Program-made: the position numbers and the translations under genes | Notes under the pieces: generated by a model | What the model was told of the DNA's origin: nothing | What the model saw: only the letters and a program-made list of their open reading frames with translations | The model's database searches: none | Source: Mucilaginibacter geliditolerans | GTDB lineage: Bacteria; Bacteroidota; Bacteroidia; Sphingobacteriales; Sphingobacteriaceae | Reading direction: 5' to 3' | Assembly: GCF_014200495.1 (NCBI RefSeq) | Contig: NZ_JACHBY010000001.1 | Span: forward strand, 682,001-746,000 | Length of the DNA: 64,000 nucleotides | In this document: one piece after another, positions 27,841 to 37,351 of the stretch | How positions within the stretch are numbered: the first letter of the stretch is position 1 | How the letters are laid out: each line of letters starts with the position of its first letter

Positions 27841-28848
27841 ATGAATTTATCGTATTTACTAAAAGAATTGAGCACTGTTAAAGTATTAGTCATCGGTGAT
27901 TTGATGCTCGATCACTATATATGGGGCAACGTGCATAGGATATCGCCGGAAGCACCTGTACCGGTTGTACAGGTAAAAAAAGACACTTATACCGCAGGCG
28001 GTGCAGCCAATGTCTCGCTTAACCTTTCCAATTTGAGAGTTAAAACCAGTGTAATGGGGCATTGCACGCCAGATGAGGCCGGCAAGCGCTTATTAAAAAT
28101 TCTCACCGATAAAGATGTCAAATATATTATACCTGAATTATTATTTCAGGCGCCAACAATTGTTAAAACGCGGGTTATTGTTCACTCACAACAGCTTTGC
28201 CGTATTGACCGTGAAGATACCCGCGAATGTTACACCATAGATTCGTCCCCCGGTTTTGAAAAGATGCTGGCCCAGATGATGGCTGATGTTGATGCCGTTA
28301 TTATATCCGATTACGCAAAAGGGGTAATATCACAATCATTACTTGACGTTGTTTTAAACGCGGCACGCAAGCTGCCAAACTTGCTGGTGGCTGTTGATCC
28401 AAAGCCAGCGCGAAGGCTTGCCTTTCGTGGTGTAGGCCTTCTAACGCCTAATCGCTCGGAGGCGTTAGCGCTCGCTGAATTGTCTGATCCCGCATCGGAA
28501 GAGAAATACCCGCTGGAACAGATTTGCAAGCGCATATACGATATATATAGCCCACGGGTACTTATCGTAACCCTGGGGTCAGAAGGTATGGCCATAAGTC
28601 ACAATGGTTATGTGACCGAATTACTCCCAACAGTTGCACGCCAGGTTTTTGATGTATCTGGCGCAGGCGATACAGTTATAGCAACTTTAACTGCCGCGCT
28701 GGCAACCGGAGCCCCAGCCTCCGAAGCAGCCCGTTTGGCAAATGCCGCTGCCAGTTGTGTGGTTGCCCATGTTGGCACCGCACCGGTAATTTACAGCGAA
28801 CTTGAGGAATGGCTGTTAAAAGCCGATATGGATTATCTAAGCATCTAG
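27841..28848 (+). CDS. rfaE1: D-glycero-beta-D-manno-heptose-7-phosphate kinase (HldE domain 1, stand-alone)
   Basis: The product is a 335-residue PfkB-family kinase. Its start, VLVIGDLMLDHYIWG (16-30), the substrate motif AGGAANVSLNL and the C-terminal DVSGAGDTVIATL (271-283, catalytic Asp277) match the kinase half of HldE/RfaE. It phosphorylates heptose 7-phosphate at C1. The nucleotidyltransferase half that is fused in E. coli is missing here and is encoded separately at 38928. The chosen ATG (27841) lies 5 bp after gmhA; an upstream in-frame ATG at 27787 would overlap gmhA. Confidence 0.9.
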   Translation: MNLSYLLKELSTVKVLVIGDLMLDHYIWGNVHRISPEAPVPVVQVKKDTYTAGGAANVSLNLSNLRVKTSVMGHCTPDEAGKRLLKILTDKDVKYIIPELLFQAPTIVKTRVIVHSQQLCRIDREDTRECYTIDSSPGFEKMLAQMMADVDAVIISDYAKGVISQSLLDVVLNAARKLPNLLVAVDPKPARRLAFRGVGLLTPNRSEALALAELSDPASEEKYPLEQICKRIYDIYSPRVLIVTLGSEGMAISHNGYVTELLPTVARQVFDVSGAGDTVIATLTAALATGAPASEAARLANAAASCVVAHVGTAPVIYSELEEWLLKADMDYLSI

Positions 28849-28865
28849 TATCACTATTTTCAGTT

Positions 28866-29975
28866 ATGAGCATTTCAAAGAATAACAAGATACTTATTTA
28901 CAGGCTTGGCAGCCTTGGTGATACGGTTATGGCTTTGCCTTGCTTTCATAAGATAAGAAACTCGTTTCCTGATGCGGACATTACTTTACTTACCAATAAA
29001 CCCGTAATGGCTAAAGCCGCGGCACTTGAGGCAATACTAGGAAACAATTACTTTTTTAACCGAATTATTAATTATCCTGTTGGCACCCGCAACCTGCAAA
29101 TACTCCTCGGAATTATAAAACAGATACGCGCGCTAAAAATTGATACGGTTATTAACATTTCACCAACGCGCTCAAAAAAAGCGCTTTTAAGAGACAAACT
29201 GTTTTTTAAAGCTGCGGGCATCAGCAACCTGATAGGTTTTGACGCGCAAATAGAAGACCTTATTGTTTGTATCGATCCGGAAACAGGCATCAATGAATGG
29301 GAGGCTAAAAGACTGGCAAGGCGGATAAACGTATTAGGCGGAATTGATTTGGATGATGAAAGTAACTGGGACTTATGTTTAAGCGACCAGGAAATAGCAG
29401 CAGCGGATGTTTATATGGATCATGCACCGGCTACACCTATTTTAGCAATATCAACAGGCACAAAAAATCAGTCGAATGATTGGGGTGTACATAACTGGGA
29501 ACAGCTTTTAACAAAACTTTCCGGCTTGCTTCCAGAATGGAAATTAGTAGTGATAGGTGCCGCCGATGAGATTACAATTGCAGAAAAATGCATTAACGCA
29601 TGGGGACGTAATGCCATAAATCTTTGTGGTAAAACTACGCCGAGGGTATCCGCCGCGTTGTTAAAAAATGCCAACCTATTTATCGGGCATGATAGTGGCC
29701 CAATACACCTTGCTGCAGCTGTGGGTACACCATGTGTAGGTATCTATTCGGCCCGCAATATGCCCGGCCAATGGTTTCCCAGGGGGAAACATAATCAACT
29801 GCTTTATAACCTGCCTGAATGTGCTGGTTGCGGATTGGAAGTATGTATCGTTCAGCAAAAAAAATGCATACTATCTATTAATGTAGATGAAGTAATACAC
29901 GCTGTAAACACAATCTTAAAACAACAAACGGTTTCATTGCCAATAAATAAGTCATCAGCATATTTACCTATATGA
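28866..29975 (+). CDS. Glycosyltransferase family 9 (heptosyltransferase)
   Basis: The product has 369 residues. The N-terminal YRLGSLGDTVMALPCFH and the C-terminal GHDSGPIHLAAAVGTPCVGIY are the two signatures of ADP-heptose:LPS heptosyltransferases (GT9). It would transfer heptose from ADP-heptose onto LPS core or onto this polymer. Position directly after gmhA and the heptose kinase supports ADP-heptose as donor. Cysteines near the C-terminus (PECAGCGLEVC) are unusual for WaaC/F but occur in Bacteroidota members. The chosen ATG is at 28866. Its stop overlaps the next start by 4 bp. Confidence 0.88.
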   Translation: MSISKNNKILIYRLGSLGDTVMALPCFHKIRNSFPDADITLLTNKPVMAKAAALEAILGNNYFFNRIINYPVGTRNLQILLGIIKQIRALKIDTVINISPTRSKKALLRDKLFFKAAGISNLIGFDAQIEDLIVCIDPETGINEWEAKRLARRINVLGGIDLDDESNWDLCLSDQEIAAADVYMDHAPATPILAISTGTKNQSNDWGVHNWEQLLTKLSGLLPEWKLVVIGAADEITIAEKCINAWGRNAINLCGKTTPRVSAALLKNANLFIGHDSGPIHLAAAVGTPCVGIYSARNMPGQWFPRGKHNQLLYNLPECAGCGLEVCIVQQKKCILSINVDEVIHAVNTILKQQTVSLPINKSSAYLPI

Positions 29976-31189
29976 GAGTACTTCATGTAATAAGCAGTAT
30001 GGATCCCAAAACCGGCGGCGTGTGCGAAGCGGTAAGGATATTTGCAAACGGGCTGGAGGACTTAGGCGTTACTAATGAAGTGGTTAGCGTTGACAGCATT
30101 CCATTTAACCGAAATGACAAATATACTAGTCACGTGTTAGGGCCTGCAAAAAATTCCTGGTTTTATAGCAAAAAGCTTTTGCCCTGGCTTATAGATAATA
30201 TCAGCCGTTTTGAAGCTATAATAGTTCATGGCCTTTGGCTATACCATGGCTATGCGGTTTACCAGGCATTCAAAACTTTAAAACAGCAGGGCAAACAGAA
30301 AAAAATCCCTAAATTATTTGTTATGCCGCACGGTATGCTTGACCCTTACTTTCAACGTGCAAAAGGCAGGAGATTAAAAGCCATAAGGAACGTATTATAC
30401 TGGGCGTTGATTGAAAAAAAACTTATACACCAGGCAAACGAAATATTATTTACTTGTGAAACAGAACTAATCCTTGCACGCGAGCCTTTCTGGCCATATA
30501 AACCCAAATTAGAAACTATTGTTGGCCTGGGGGTGATAGCTCCCCCAGCCTACAATACGAAAATGGCAGATATTTTTAACACAACCATACCTGAACTAAG
30601 CAACAGCCCTTATTTTCTCTTTCTGAGCAGGATACATGAAAAAAAGGGAACAGATATGCTTATAGCTGCTTATGAAAGGTTAATTGAAGAATATGAAAGT
30701 AAAAAACCAAATCAGCAGGGAGTAAAAACTCTGCCAAAACTAATTATAGCCGGCCCGGGCCTTGATAGCCCTTATGGTATAAGGATGCATCAAATGGTAT
30801 CATCATCAAAGACCCTGAATAAAATGGTCTTTTTCCCGGGGATGCTTACCGGTGCGGCCAAATGGGGTGCATTTTATGGCTGCGAGGCATTTGTACTTCC
30901 AAGCCATCAGGAAAATTTTGGAATTGCCGTTGTGGAGGCCTTAACATGCAACAAAGCAGTCTTAATATCAAACCAGGTTAACATCTGGCGCGAAATACAT
31001 GACGGAGGCGCTGCTATAGTTGGCGATGACACTAACGATGGCACCTACTCCATGTTTTATAACTGGAGCCGATTATCACCGGAGGATAAAGAAAAAATGG
31101 GCGATAGTGCGCGGCATTGCTATGAAAAGCATTTTAAAGTTAATGTCGTAGTCAATCGTTTTTACAAAATTTTGACCAATCAAAACTAA
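29972..31189 (+). CDS. Glycosyltransferase family 4
   Basis: The product has 405 residues and a GT-B fold. The N-terminal loop reads MDPKTGGVCEAVRIFANGLE, followed by HGLWLYHGY. The donor domain has FLFLSRIHEKKGTDMLI and LPSHQENFGIAVVEALTCNK, whose ENFGIAVVE is the E-x7-E motif. It is likely another sugar transferase for the repeat unit. It overlaps the heptosyltransferase gene by ATGA and precedes the WcaF-like acetyltransferase gene. Confidence 0.87.
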   Translation: MRVLHVISSMDPKTGGVCEAVRIFANGLEDLGVTNEVVSVDSIPFNRNDKYTSHVLGPAKNSWFYSKKLLPWLIDNISRFEAIIVHGLWLYHGYAVYQAFKTLKQQGKQKKIPKLFVMPHGMLDPYFQRAKGRRLKAIRNVLYWALIEKKLIHQANEILFTCETELILAREPFWPYKPKLETIVGLGVIAPPAYNTKMADIFNTTIPELSNSPYFLFLSRIHEKKGTDMLIAAYERLIEEYESKKPNQQGVKTLPKLIIAGPGLDSPYGIRMHQMVSSSKTLNKMVFFPGMLTGAAKWGAFYGCEAFVLPSHQENFGIAVVEALTCNKAVLISNQVNIWREIHDGGAAIVGDDTNDGTYSMFYNWSRLSPEDKEKMGDSARHCYEKHFKVNVVVNRFYKILTNQN

Positions 31190-31228
31190 AGCACAATAAG
31201 CGTTTGGTTTCTATAAATTATAATACTT

Positions 31229-31831
31229 ATGATGTTTTCGTACCATAATAAGGACAGTGCTGATGGCTATTTGCGTCCTGTTTTTTCATCGACAAATAAA
31301 TTAAGAAGATTAACATGGAACCTGAGCTGGCTTTTTTTATGCAGATGGACACCCAGGCCTATGCATAAATGGCGTGTGATGATTATACGGGCTTTCGGCG
31401 GGAAAATTGGTGATAGAAATGTAATATATCCTGATTGTACCATATGGGCTCCGTGGCTATTGGAAACTGAAGATATTGTTACGATCGGCCCCGGAGTAGA
31501 GATTTATAATCCGGGTGGCATATATATAGGGCATCATTCCGTGCTTTCGCAAAACTCTTATTTATGTGGCGCTACGCACGACTATAATTCGGCTGATTTT
31601 ACCTACATCATGAAACGAATAGTTATATCCCCGTACGTGTGGATATGCTCAAAGGCAGTTGTATTACCCGGTGTTCGCTGTATGGAAGGCAGTGTTTTAG
31701 GCGCGGCATCAGTAACATCCCACGATTTGGAACCGTGGACAGTATATGGCGGGCACCCCGCCAAACCAATAAAAAAACGCACTAATTTTTTGAAACACCT
31801 TAACCAAACCAAAAATGAAGTTGCCATATGA
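31229..31831 (+). CDS. wcaF: WcaF-like O-acetyltransferase (left-handed beta helix)
   Basis: The product has 200 residues. Hexapeptide repeats (IGDRNVIYPDCTI, VTIGPGVEIYNPGGIYIGHHSVL) and the His-containing ATHDYNS loop are typical of the CysE/LacA/NodL group. The N-terminal basic region and RPMHKWRVMIIRAFGGKIG resemble WcaF of colanic acid synthesis. It would O-acetylate a sugar from acetyl-CoA in the cytoplasm. Its last codons overlap the GMC oxidoreductase gene by 17 bp. Confidence 0.83.
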   Translation: MMFSYHNKDSADGYLRPVFSSTNKLRRLTWNLSWLFLCRWTPRPMHKWRVMIIRAFGGKIGDRNVIYPDCTIWAPWLLETEDIVTIGPGVEIYNPGGIYIGHHSVLSQNSYLCGATHDYNSADFTYIMKRIVISPYVWICSKAVVLPGVRCMEGSVLGAASVTSHDLEPWTVYGGHPAKPIKKRTNFLKHLNQTKNEVAI

Positions 31832-33521
31832 TTCCCCTGTAAGTTTTGACTTATGTGTAATAGGCAGCGGTCCTGCCGGAATTATTACAGCCCTTGAATA
31901 TGCCAGGCTAAATCCTTTAAAAAAGGTGTTATTGGTTGAATATGGCATTGGCCACCAAACCGAAAATGCTCTCGACAATTCTATTCAAATAAACAATACG
32001 ATAAATCATCACCCTCCTTTAGAGTGCACGAATAAAGGATTAGGAGGCACATCAGCAACATGGGGAGGCCGTTGTGTAATGTATGACGATATAGATTTTA
32101 TTGATCGCCCTATTTTAAATAACGGCTGTACCTGGGATACCAATCTTTTCAAAGAAATTCAGTCCTTTACCCCTACTGCCGCAAAATATTTTGAATGCGG
32201 CAAACCTCAATTCAATACAGCAGCAATATCGGGGCTATCAAAAAAGCCAATTGCCGAAGGCTTTAAACAAGGCATTGTAACTGATGATAAATTGGAGCGT
32301 TACAGTATGCCCACCCGTTTTGGCAAACGTTATGCAGCAACTATTAAAGCGCAAGAGAATTTAACATTACTGGAAGGGTACGAAGCAAGAGATTTTTCGG
32401 AACCTGATGAGCGTGGAAAAATTACATTTTTAACAATAAGAGAAGTAAGCACTAAAAAGCTGATCCAACTTTCGGCAGCCGCATTTGTGTTGGCAGCCGG
32501 AGCCCAGGAAAGCACCCGTGTGCTATTACGCAATAATCAAATATTTAAAAACCTAGAATCGCCTCCGGCTTCTTTGGGCAAATATTATCAAGGACATTTA
32601 TCGGGTAAAATTGCAAGTGTAAAGTTTAACGGCGACCCTAACAAAACAAATTATTCATTCAAAAGAGACACCGATGGAACATATGTCAGGCGCCGGTTCC
32701 AATTTTCAACTGATTTTTTAAAAAGTAATAATCTATTAAATACAGCCATATGGCTCGATAACCCACTATACTTTGATCCCAAACACCGTAGCGGCGCCAT
32801 GTCATTTATGTACCTGGCCATGATTACGCCGGTGCTCGGCAAAAAATTGGCGCCGCCTGCAATCGCGCATTCTATTACTAAAGGTAAAATTAATAAGGTG
32901 GGCGCGCACCTGGGGAATATTGTAAAGGGCCTGCCTGGTTCATTATTAAAACCCGCCGCAATATTTTACAAAAGATATTGCACTACACGCAAGCTGCCTG
33001 GAATATTCCTGTTCAGCCCTGCAAATACCTACGCATTACATTTTCATGCCGAACAAATACCCTTTGAAGGAAATTGCATGAAGCTGGATAAAGACGGGGA
33101 AACCCTAATTATCGATTATTCTCTTACAGATTCGGACATATCATCGGTCATCAAATTACATGATGTGCTGGATAAATGGCTCAGGGATTGCGATTGCGGA
33201 GAGCTGAAATACTGGTTTAACGAAAATGAATTACCATCGGCCATAAAAACTATGTCAAAAGATGGCCTGCATCAATCAGGAACTACCAGGATAGCTGATA
33301 CACCCGACCGTGGCGTAGTTGATAGAAACCTAAAAATTTGGGGAACCGCTAACGTTTATGTGTGCAGCAGTTCAGTATTTCCCACATCAGGCCAAGCTAA
33401 TCCAACTTTCTTGTTAGGAACATTTGCTGCAAGACTGGCACAGCACTTAACCGTAATACTGGTTAATAAAAACACATGCACAACTGAAAAAAGCCATCAA
33501 GTTGCTGCTTTAACGCTATAA
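31815..33521 (+). CDS. GMC-family FAD oxidoreductase in an exopolysaccharide operon
   Basis: The product has 568 residues. The FAD-binding start, FDLCVIGSGPAGI (GxGxxG at 17-22), is followed by GLGGTSATWGGRC and LAAGAQESTRVLL. The C-terminal GMC domain has LHQSGTTRIAD with the expected active-site His, and SGQANPTFLLG. Related enzymes oxidise alcohols, often sugars or polyols. There is no Tat or Sec signal, so it acts in the cytoplasm, possibly on a sugar or lipid-linked sugar of the polymer. That substrate is an inference from tight operon position (17-bp overlap upstream, 2-bp gap downstream). Confidence 0.85.
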   Translation: MKLPYDSPVSFDLCVIGSGPAGIITALEYARLNPLKKVLLVEYGIGHQTENALDNSIQINNTINHHPPLECTNKGLGGTSATWGGRCVMYDDIDFIDRPILNNGCTWDTNLFKEIQSFTPTAAKYFECGKPQFNTAAISGLSKKPIAEGFKQGIVTDDKLERYSMPTRFGKRYAATIKAQENLTLLEGYEARDFSEPDERGKITFLTIREVSTKKLIQLSAAAFVLAAGAQESTRVLLRNNQIFKNLESPPASLGKYYQGHLSGKIASVKFNGDPNKTNYSFKRDTDGTYVRRRFQFSTDFLKSNNLLNTAIWLDNPLYFDPKHRSGAMSFMYLAMITPVLGKKLAPPAIAHSITKGKINKVGAHLGNIVKGLPGSLLKPAAIFYKRYCTTRKLPGIFLFSPANTYALHFHAEQIPFEGNCMKLDKDGETLIIDYSLTDSDISSVIKLHDVLDKWLRDCDCGELKYWFNENELPSAIKTMSKDGLHQSGTTRIADTPDRGVVDRNLKIWGTANVYVCSSSVFPTSGQANPTFLLGTFAARLAQHLTVILVNKNTCTTEKSHQVAALTL

Positions 33522-33523
33522 AA

Positions 33524-34402
33524 ATGATATCTGTAATTATACTTACAAAAAACGAAGAAGCTGATTTACCGGTATGCTTGGAATCATTAGCGTGGACTGA
33601 TGATATACATATTTTGGACTCGCTTAGCACTGATAAAACATGTGAAATAGCCTTGCAATATGGGGTGAATGTATTAGTTAATCCTTTTCAAAGTTTTGGT
33701 AAACAACGAAATTTCGCACTGAAAAATATTGATGTAAAATATGACTGGGTGCTTTTTCTGGATGCAGATGAGGTTGCCTCACCTGAATTCATTAACGAAA
33801 TACAATCAGCTACTGATAACGCTGATGACGATGTGGCTGGCTTTTATTGCTGCTGGAAAATGATGCTTGAAGGTAAGTGGCTTAAAAGATGTGATAATTT
33901 CCCTAAATGGCAATTAAGACTATTGCGTAAAAATAGGGTAACCTATACCGATTTTGGTCATGGGCAAAAAGAGGGAAAGGTACTTGGGAATGTATTATAT
34001 ATTAAAGAACCTTACATCCATTTCGGCTTTTCTAAGGGTTGGTCACATTGGATAGAAAGGCATAACAGGTATTCAACCCTTGAAGCAATTGCCCGGCTTG
34101 ATAAATGCCCGCCTCTCAAAAATGTATTCAGCAAACACGGAAGTATTCGCAACCCGGCGTTAAAATCCTGGATGATTAAAGTTCCGGGATGGCCGTTATT
34201 GAGGTTTATACACACCTATTTTTTCAAACTGGGTTTTATTGAAGGTTTACCGGGGCTTACATACTGTATTAACCTCTCATTTTATGAGCATATGATCGTG
34301 ATTAAAAGAAGAGAGATCTTATCACAGCGAAAAACCAATTACAACAACGTAAACCAGGAAGCAACGATAAACGATAATGTTCAGGTAGGGTTAAATTCTT
34401 AA
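33524..34402 (+). CDS. Glycosyltransferase family 2 (WaaE/KdtX-like)
   Basis: The product has 292 residues. ISVIILTKNEEADLPVCLES and ILDSLSTDKTCEIA open the GT-A fold, and the DXD region is VLFLDADEVAS. Later motifs (PKWQLRLLRK, then GHGQKEG) resemble WaaE-type enzymes, which add glucose to inner-core heptose in some Gram-negatives. That fits the nearby heptose genes, but the acceptor is not proven. A C-terminal membrane-associated helix is typical. A 142-bp gap follows, the first clear break in the run of overlapping genes. Confidence 0.85.
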   Translation: MISVIILTKNEEADLPVCLESLAWTDDIHILDSLSTDKTCEIALQYGVNVLVNPFQSFGKQRNFALKNIDVKYDWVLFLDADEVASPEFINEIQSATDNADDDVAGFYCCWKMMLEGKWLKRCDNFPKWQLRLLRKNRVTYTDFGHGQKEGKVLGNVLYIKEPYIHFGFSKGWSHWIERHNRYSTLEAIARLDKCPPLKNVFSKHGSIRNPALKSWMIKVPGWPLLRFIHTYFFKLGFIEGLPGLTYCINLSFYEHMIVIKRREILSQRKTNYNNVNQEATINDNVQVGLNS

Positions 34403-34544
34403 AACCGGAGCATTTATTTTTTCCTTCCGGGTGACAATCCCCCCACTAAGTAATGGGCTATGTGAGTTCTATACGTTGCATTATTAAGAAAGTTACACTA
34501 TAAAAAACTGCCATTAATATTAGTTACTCCTAAACAATCAAAAC

Positions 34545-35450
34545 ATGGAAATTCGACGGGAAAGTACAATCAGACCCTATATCAAGGCTGGTGAAATTTT
34601 TACATTTAATGGAACATATTTCGAGTTTCCGATCGATAAACCATCTGAAGCAATAAAATCGAATGCCTATTATTTCAATCATCCGGAATGGGCTGAAGAA
34701 TATCTTATTTATTGCCACAGGAGCCCATCATTTAAAAGCAGATGGACTAAAGCTATCGGCAGTTGGGATAACAAGATTGTTGTTGATATTGGATGCGGGC
34801 CGGGTAATATTTACGCAACACTAAGCGGTAAACCCAGGCTTTTAATAGGTATTGATGTGGCACCAAAATCATTGGAATTTGCTAAAGGCCTTGGATACAC
34901 CAGCGTACTGGCTGATGCTACAGATTTACCTTTTATAGCTGGCTTTGCTGATGTAGTTGTACTGAATGCAGCCCTACACCATTGTGAAAACATGGAACTT
35001 GTTTTAATGGAAGCAGCCCGCTTATTAAAACCCGGAGGTATATTGGTTACTGATCATGATCCTCAATTGAGTGCCTGGGACTATAAAGGTGCTGCAAAAT
35101 TGCTATGGAACAGCCGGAAATTGATTTACAGGTTAACCGGCCGGGGGTTTCATAAAACTACAAGCCAGCAATATTGGGGGTTAGCCTGCGAAATACATCA
35201 TAAACCCGGGCATGGTGTGTCAAATTCATTTTTTAAAGAAACACTTGAACCCTTGGGTTTCAAAGTAAACGTATACCCCCATAATCATGAACTTGGTGAA
35301 GAAGTGTTGGAAGGCAGGAAAGGAAAAGCCGAGCTTAAATATCAATTAGGTAATCTGTTATCAGGCAGAAATCCCTTTGCTGATAAAAGTGCGTTATCAT
35401 TGATGTGCCTTGCACAAAAGTTACAAAACCCAGGCCCCTTAAATACATAG
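34545..35450 (+). CDS. Class I SAM-dependent methyltransferase
   Basis: The product has 301 residues. Motif I reads VVDIGCGPGNIYATL (about residues 78-92), followed by LIGIDVAPKSLEFA and the ARLLKPGGILVTDHD motif typical of Methyltransf_11/25 enzymes. The N-terminal 70 residues do not match a known domain that I recognise. In this locus a sugar O-methyltransferase or a lipid-carrier-linked substrate is plausible but unproven. It is followed by the WcaI-like gene after 53 bp. Confidence 0.82.
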   Translation: MEIRRESTIRPYIKAGEIFTFNGTYFEFPIDKPSEAIKSNAYYFNHPEWAEEYLIYCHRSPSFKSRWTKAIGSWDNKIVVDIGCGPGNIYATLSGKPRLLIGIDVAPKSLEFAKGLGYTSVLADATDLPFIAGFADVVVLNAALHHCENMELVLMEAARLLKPGGILVTDHDPQLSAWDYKGAAKLLWNSRKLIYRLTGRGFHKTTSQQYWGLACEIHHKPGHGVSNSFFKETLEPLGFKVNVYPHNHELGEEVLEGRKGKAELKYQLGNLLSGRNPFADKSALSLMCLAQKLQNPGPLNT

Positions 35451-35503
35451 CCAATCTCTCCGGCCGAATTATTTTCAATTATAGCTCTAATAGAAATATA
35501 AAC

Positions 35504-36799
35504 ATGTCTGATCGAACAACAAAAAGTGTGCTTATCATAGGCATTAATTTTTCACCCGAATTAACCGGAATAGGTAAATATACCGGTGAAATGGTAGACT
35601 GGTTAACCGAAAACAATTTTAAATGTAATATGGTTACAGCGTTTCCGTATTATCCTTATTGGAAAACCCTTAAACCTTACACGAACAGATTTTATACCAG
35701 GGAAACATTAAAAAATGGACGGTTAAACATTTATCGCTGCCCAATGTATGTGCCTAAGAACCCTAGCGGATTAAAAAGGCTAATACATGAAGCCACCTTT
35801 TTCATTTCGGCGTTAGTAATGATTACATACCTGCTGTTTAAACCCAAAAAAGACTATATTTTTTGTGTTTCCCCGCCTTTTCATCTCGGCTTTCTGGGCT
35901 TGTTCTACCGCTTTTTTAAGGGCGGAAAAATAGTTTATCATATCCAGGACCTGCAAATTGAAGCCGCCCGCGACCTGCAGCTCATCAAATCGGATCTGGT
36001 TTTTAACACCCTGTTCGCCATGGAAGCCAACATTATGAAAAGGGTAAACCATATCAGTACAATATCTGGTGGTATGCTCAAAAAGATAGCGAAAAAGGCA
36101 GATAAGGATATTTTATTTTTCCCTAACTGGGTGGATACCGTCGCTTATTGCCCGCTTTACGACAGGACTGAATTAAAAATTCTTTGGGGGTTTCATGAAA
36201 ATGATAAAATAGTGTTGTACTCCGGCAGCATCGGCGAAAAACAAGGTTTGGAAAGCATACTTACAGTGGCGCAAAACCTGACTGCATCAAGCCCCTTTAT
36301 TAAATTTGTAATTTGCGGGACAGGTCCTTATAAAGAAAAGCTGATGTCAAGGGCAAAGGAACAAAAACTTAATAATGTATATTTTTTCCCTCTTCAGGAG
36401 CCGCATCAGTTCAATAACTTTCTAAACATGGCCGATGTGCATCTTGTGCTTCAGAAAAAGAGCGCAAGTGACCTGGTGATGCCCTCTAAACTTACAACCA
36501 TACTTGCGGTTGGTGGATTGGCCCTGATAACAGCCGAGCCAGGCACTAGTCTTTTTGAAACAGTGAATGACAATCACATGGGTATTGTTATACCATCGGA
36601 AGACTTAACATTACTGGAAGACGCTATTATTACATGCTGCAACCGCGATAATTCCCTTGTTAAACTTAACGGCCGGAGCTATGCAGAAAATCATTTGAAT
36701 AAAAACAATATCCTGACCAGGATATTCAACAAACTGGAAAACAAAAGTGTCGCCATACATGAGAAGAACACAGCCCTTGAATTTGTGGAACTCAAATAA
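35504..36799 (+). CDS. Glycosyltransferase, WcaI-like (GT4)
   Basis: The product has 431 residues. The N-terminus, INFSPELTGIGKYTGEMVDW, and the later VTAFPYYPYW and HIQDLQIEAARDLQ motifs closely match WcaI of colanic acid synthesis. The donor domain has VLYSGSIGEKQGLESIL and VMPSKLTTILAVGG. A hydrophobic segment (FISALVMITYLLF, about 96-108) is usual in this family. The chosen ATG (35504) removes 33 weak upstream codons that overlap the methyltransferase gene. WcaI-like and WcaF-like genes together suggest a colanic-acid-related assembly scheme. Confidence 0.88.
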   Translation: MSDRTTKSVLIIGINFSPELTGIGKYTGEMVDWLTENNFKCNMVTAFPYYPYWKTLKPYTNRFYTRETLKNGRLNIYRCPMYVPKNPSGLKRLIHEATFFISALVMITYLLFKPKKDYIFCVSPPFHLGFLGLFYRFFKGGKIVYHIQDLQIEAARDLQLIKSDLVFNTLFAMEANIMKRVNHISTISGGMLKKIAKKADKDILFFPNWVDTVAYCPLYDRTELKILWGFHENDKIVLYSGSIGEKQGLESILTVAQNLTASSPFIKFVICGTGPYKEKLMSRAKEQKLNNVYFFPLQEPHQFNNFLNMADVHLVLQKKSASDLVMPSKLTTILAVGGLALITAEPGTSLFETVNDNHMGIVIPSEDLTLLEDAIITCCNRDNSLVKLNGRSYAENHLNKNNILTRIFNKLENKSVAIHEKNTALEFVELK

Positions 36800-36950
36800 T
36801 ATCCACAAACCTGAAAGGCTAGCAACATTATAGTTAAAAGACAAAATTTCACAATAATTAAAACCATTAGCAAAAGCTCTACGTATAAGATGAGAAAAAA
36901 ACTTGAAAGCATCTTTACAACCCCGCTTAACCCAAGACTCCGTAATGGTC

Positions 36951-37160
36951 ATGTCATATCAAAAAATCTATATTACGGATACGGAACGAAATTTAACCTT
37001 CTATGGTTCAGTTAAATCCATGGATGAAAATCGCGGTATGATCAGTATATGTTTGTTGGATGTCGATGTCTACGAATACTCTTCCTCAAATTACCTTTAC
37101 CACGAAGCAGAAGTATCATTTTCGAGACCAAAAGGCCTTCTGTCTATAGAAGAAGCATAG
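36951..37160 (+). CDS. Small hypothetical protein (69 aa)
   Basis: The product is a 69-residue soluble protein (MSYQKIYITDTERNLTFYGS...) with a predicted small beta-barrel-like pattern (YGSVKSMDENRGMISICLLD) and no signal. The pattern of a short strand, a KSMDENRGMI turn and another strand recalls PilZ or KOW-like folds, but I cannot assign it. An alternative start at 36945 adds two residues. It lies between the WcaI-like gene and gmd on the same strand with gaps of about 150 and 190 bp, so it may have its own promoter. Confidence 0.5.
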   Translation: MSYQKIYITDTERNLTFYGSVKSMDENRGMISICLLDVDVYEYSSSNYLYHEAEVSFSRPKGLLSIEEA

Positions 37161-37351
37161 GTCTTTCTTTAAAATACCCTACAAAATCGCTGTTGCCGCA
37201 CCATAACTGATACAGTTATTGGAATTGTCTTGCTTTACGTCCCTGTAAATTTTCTCTTATTTTCCTTCAAATACCGCAGGCCATCATAAGTCTGCTTTAC
37301 AGTATCCTGTTGGGTTACTGTTATAATTTCCTAAAACTAAACATTCATATT

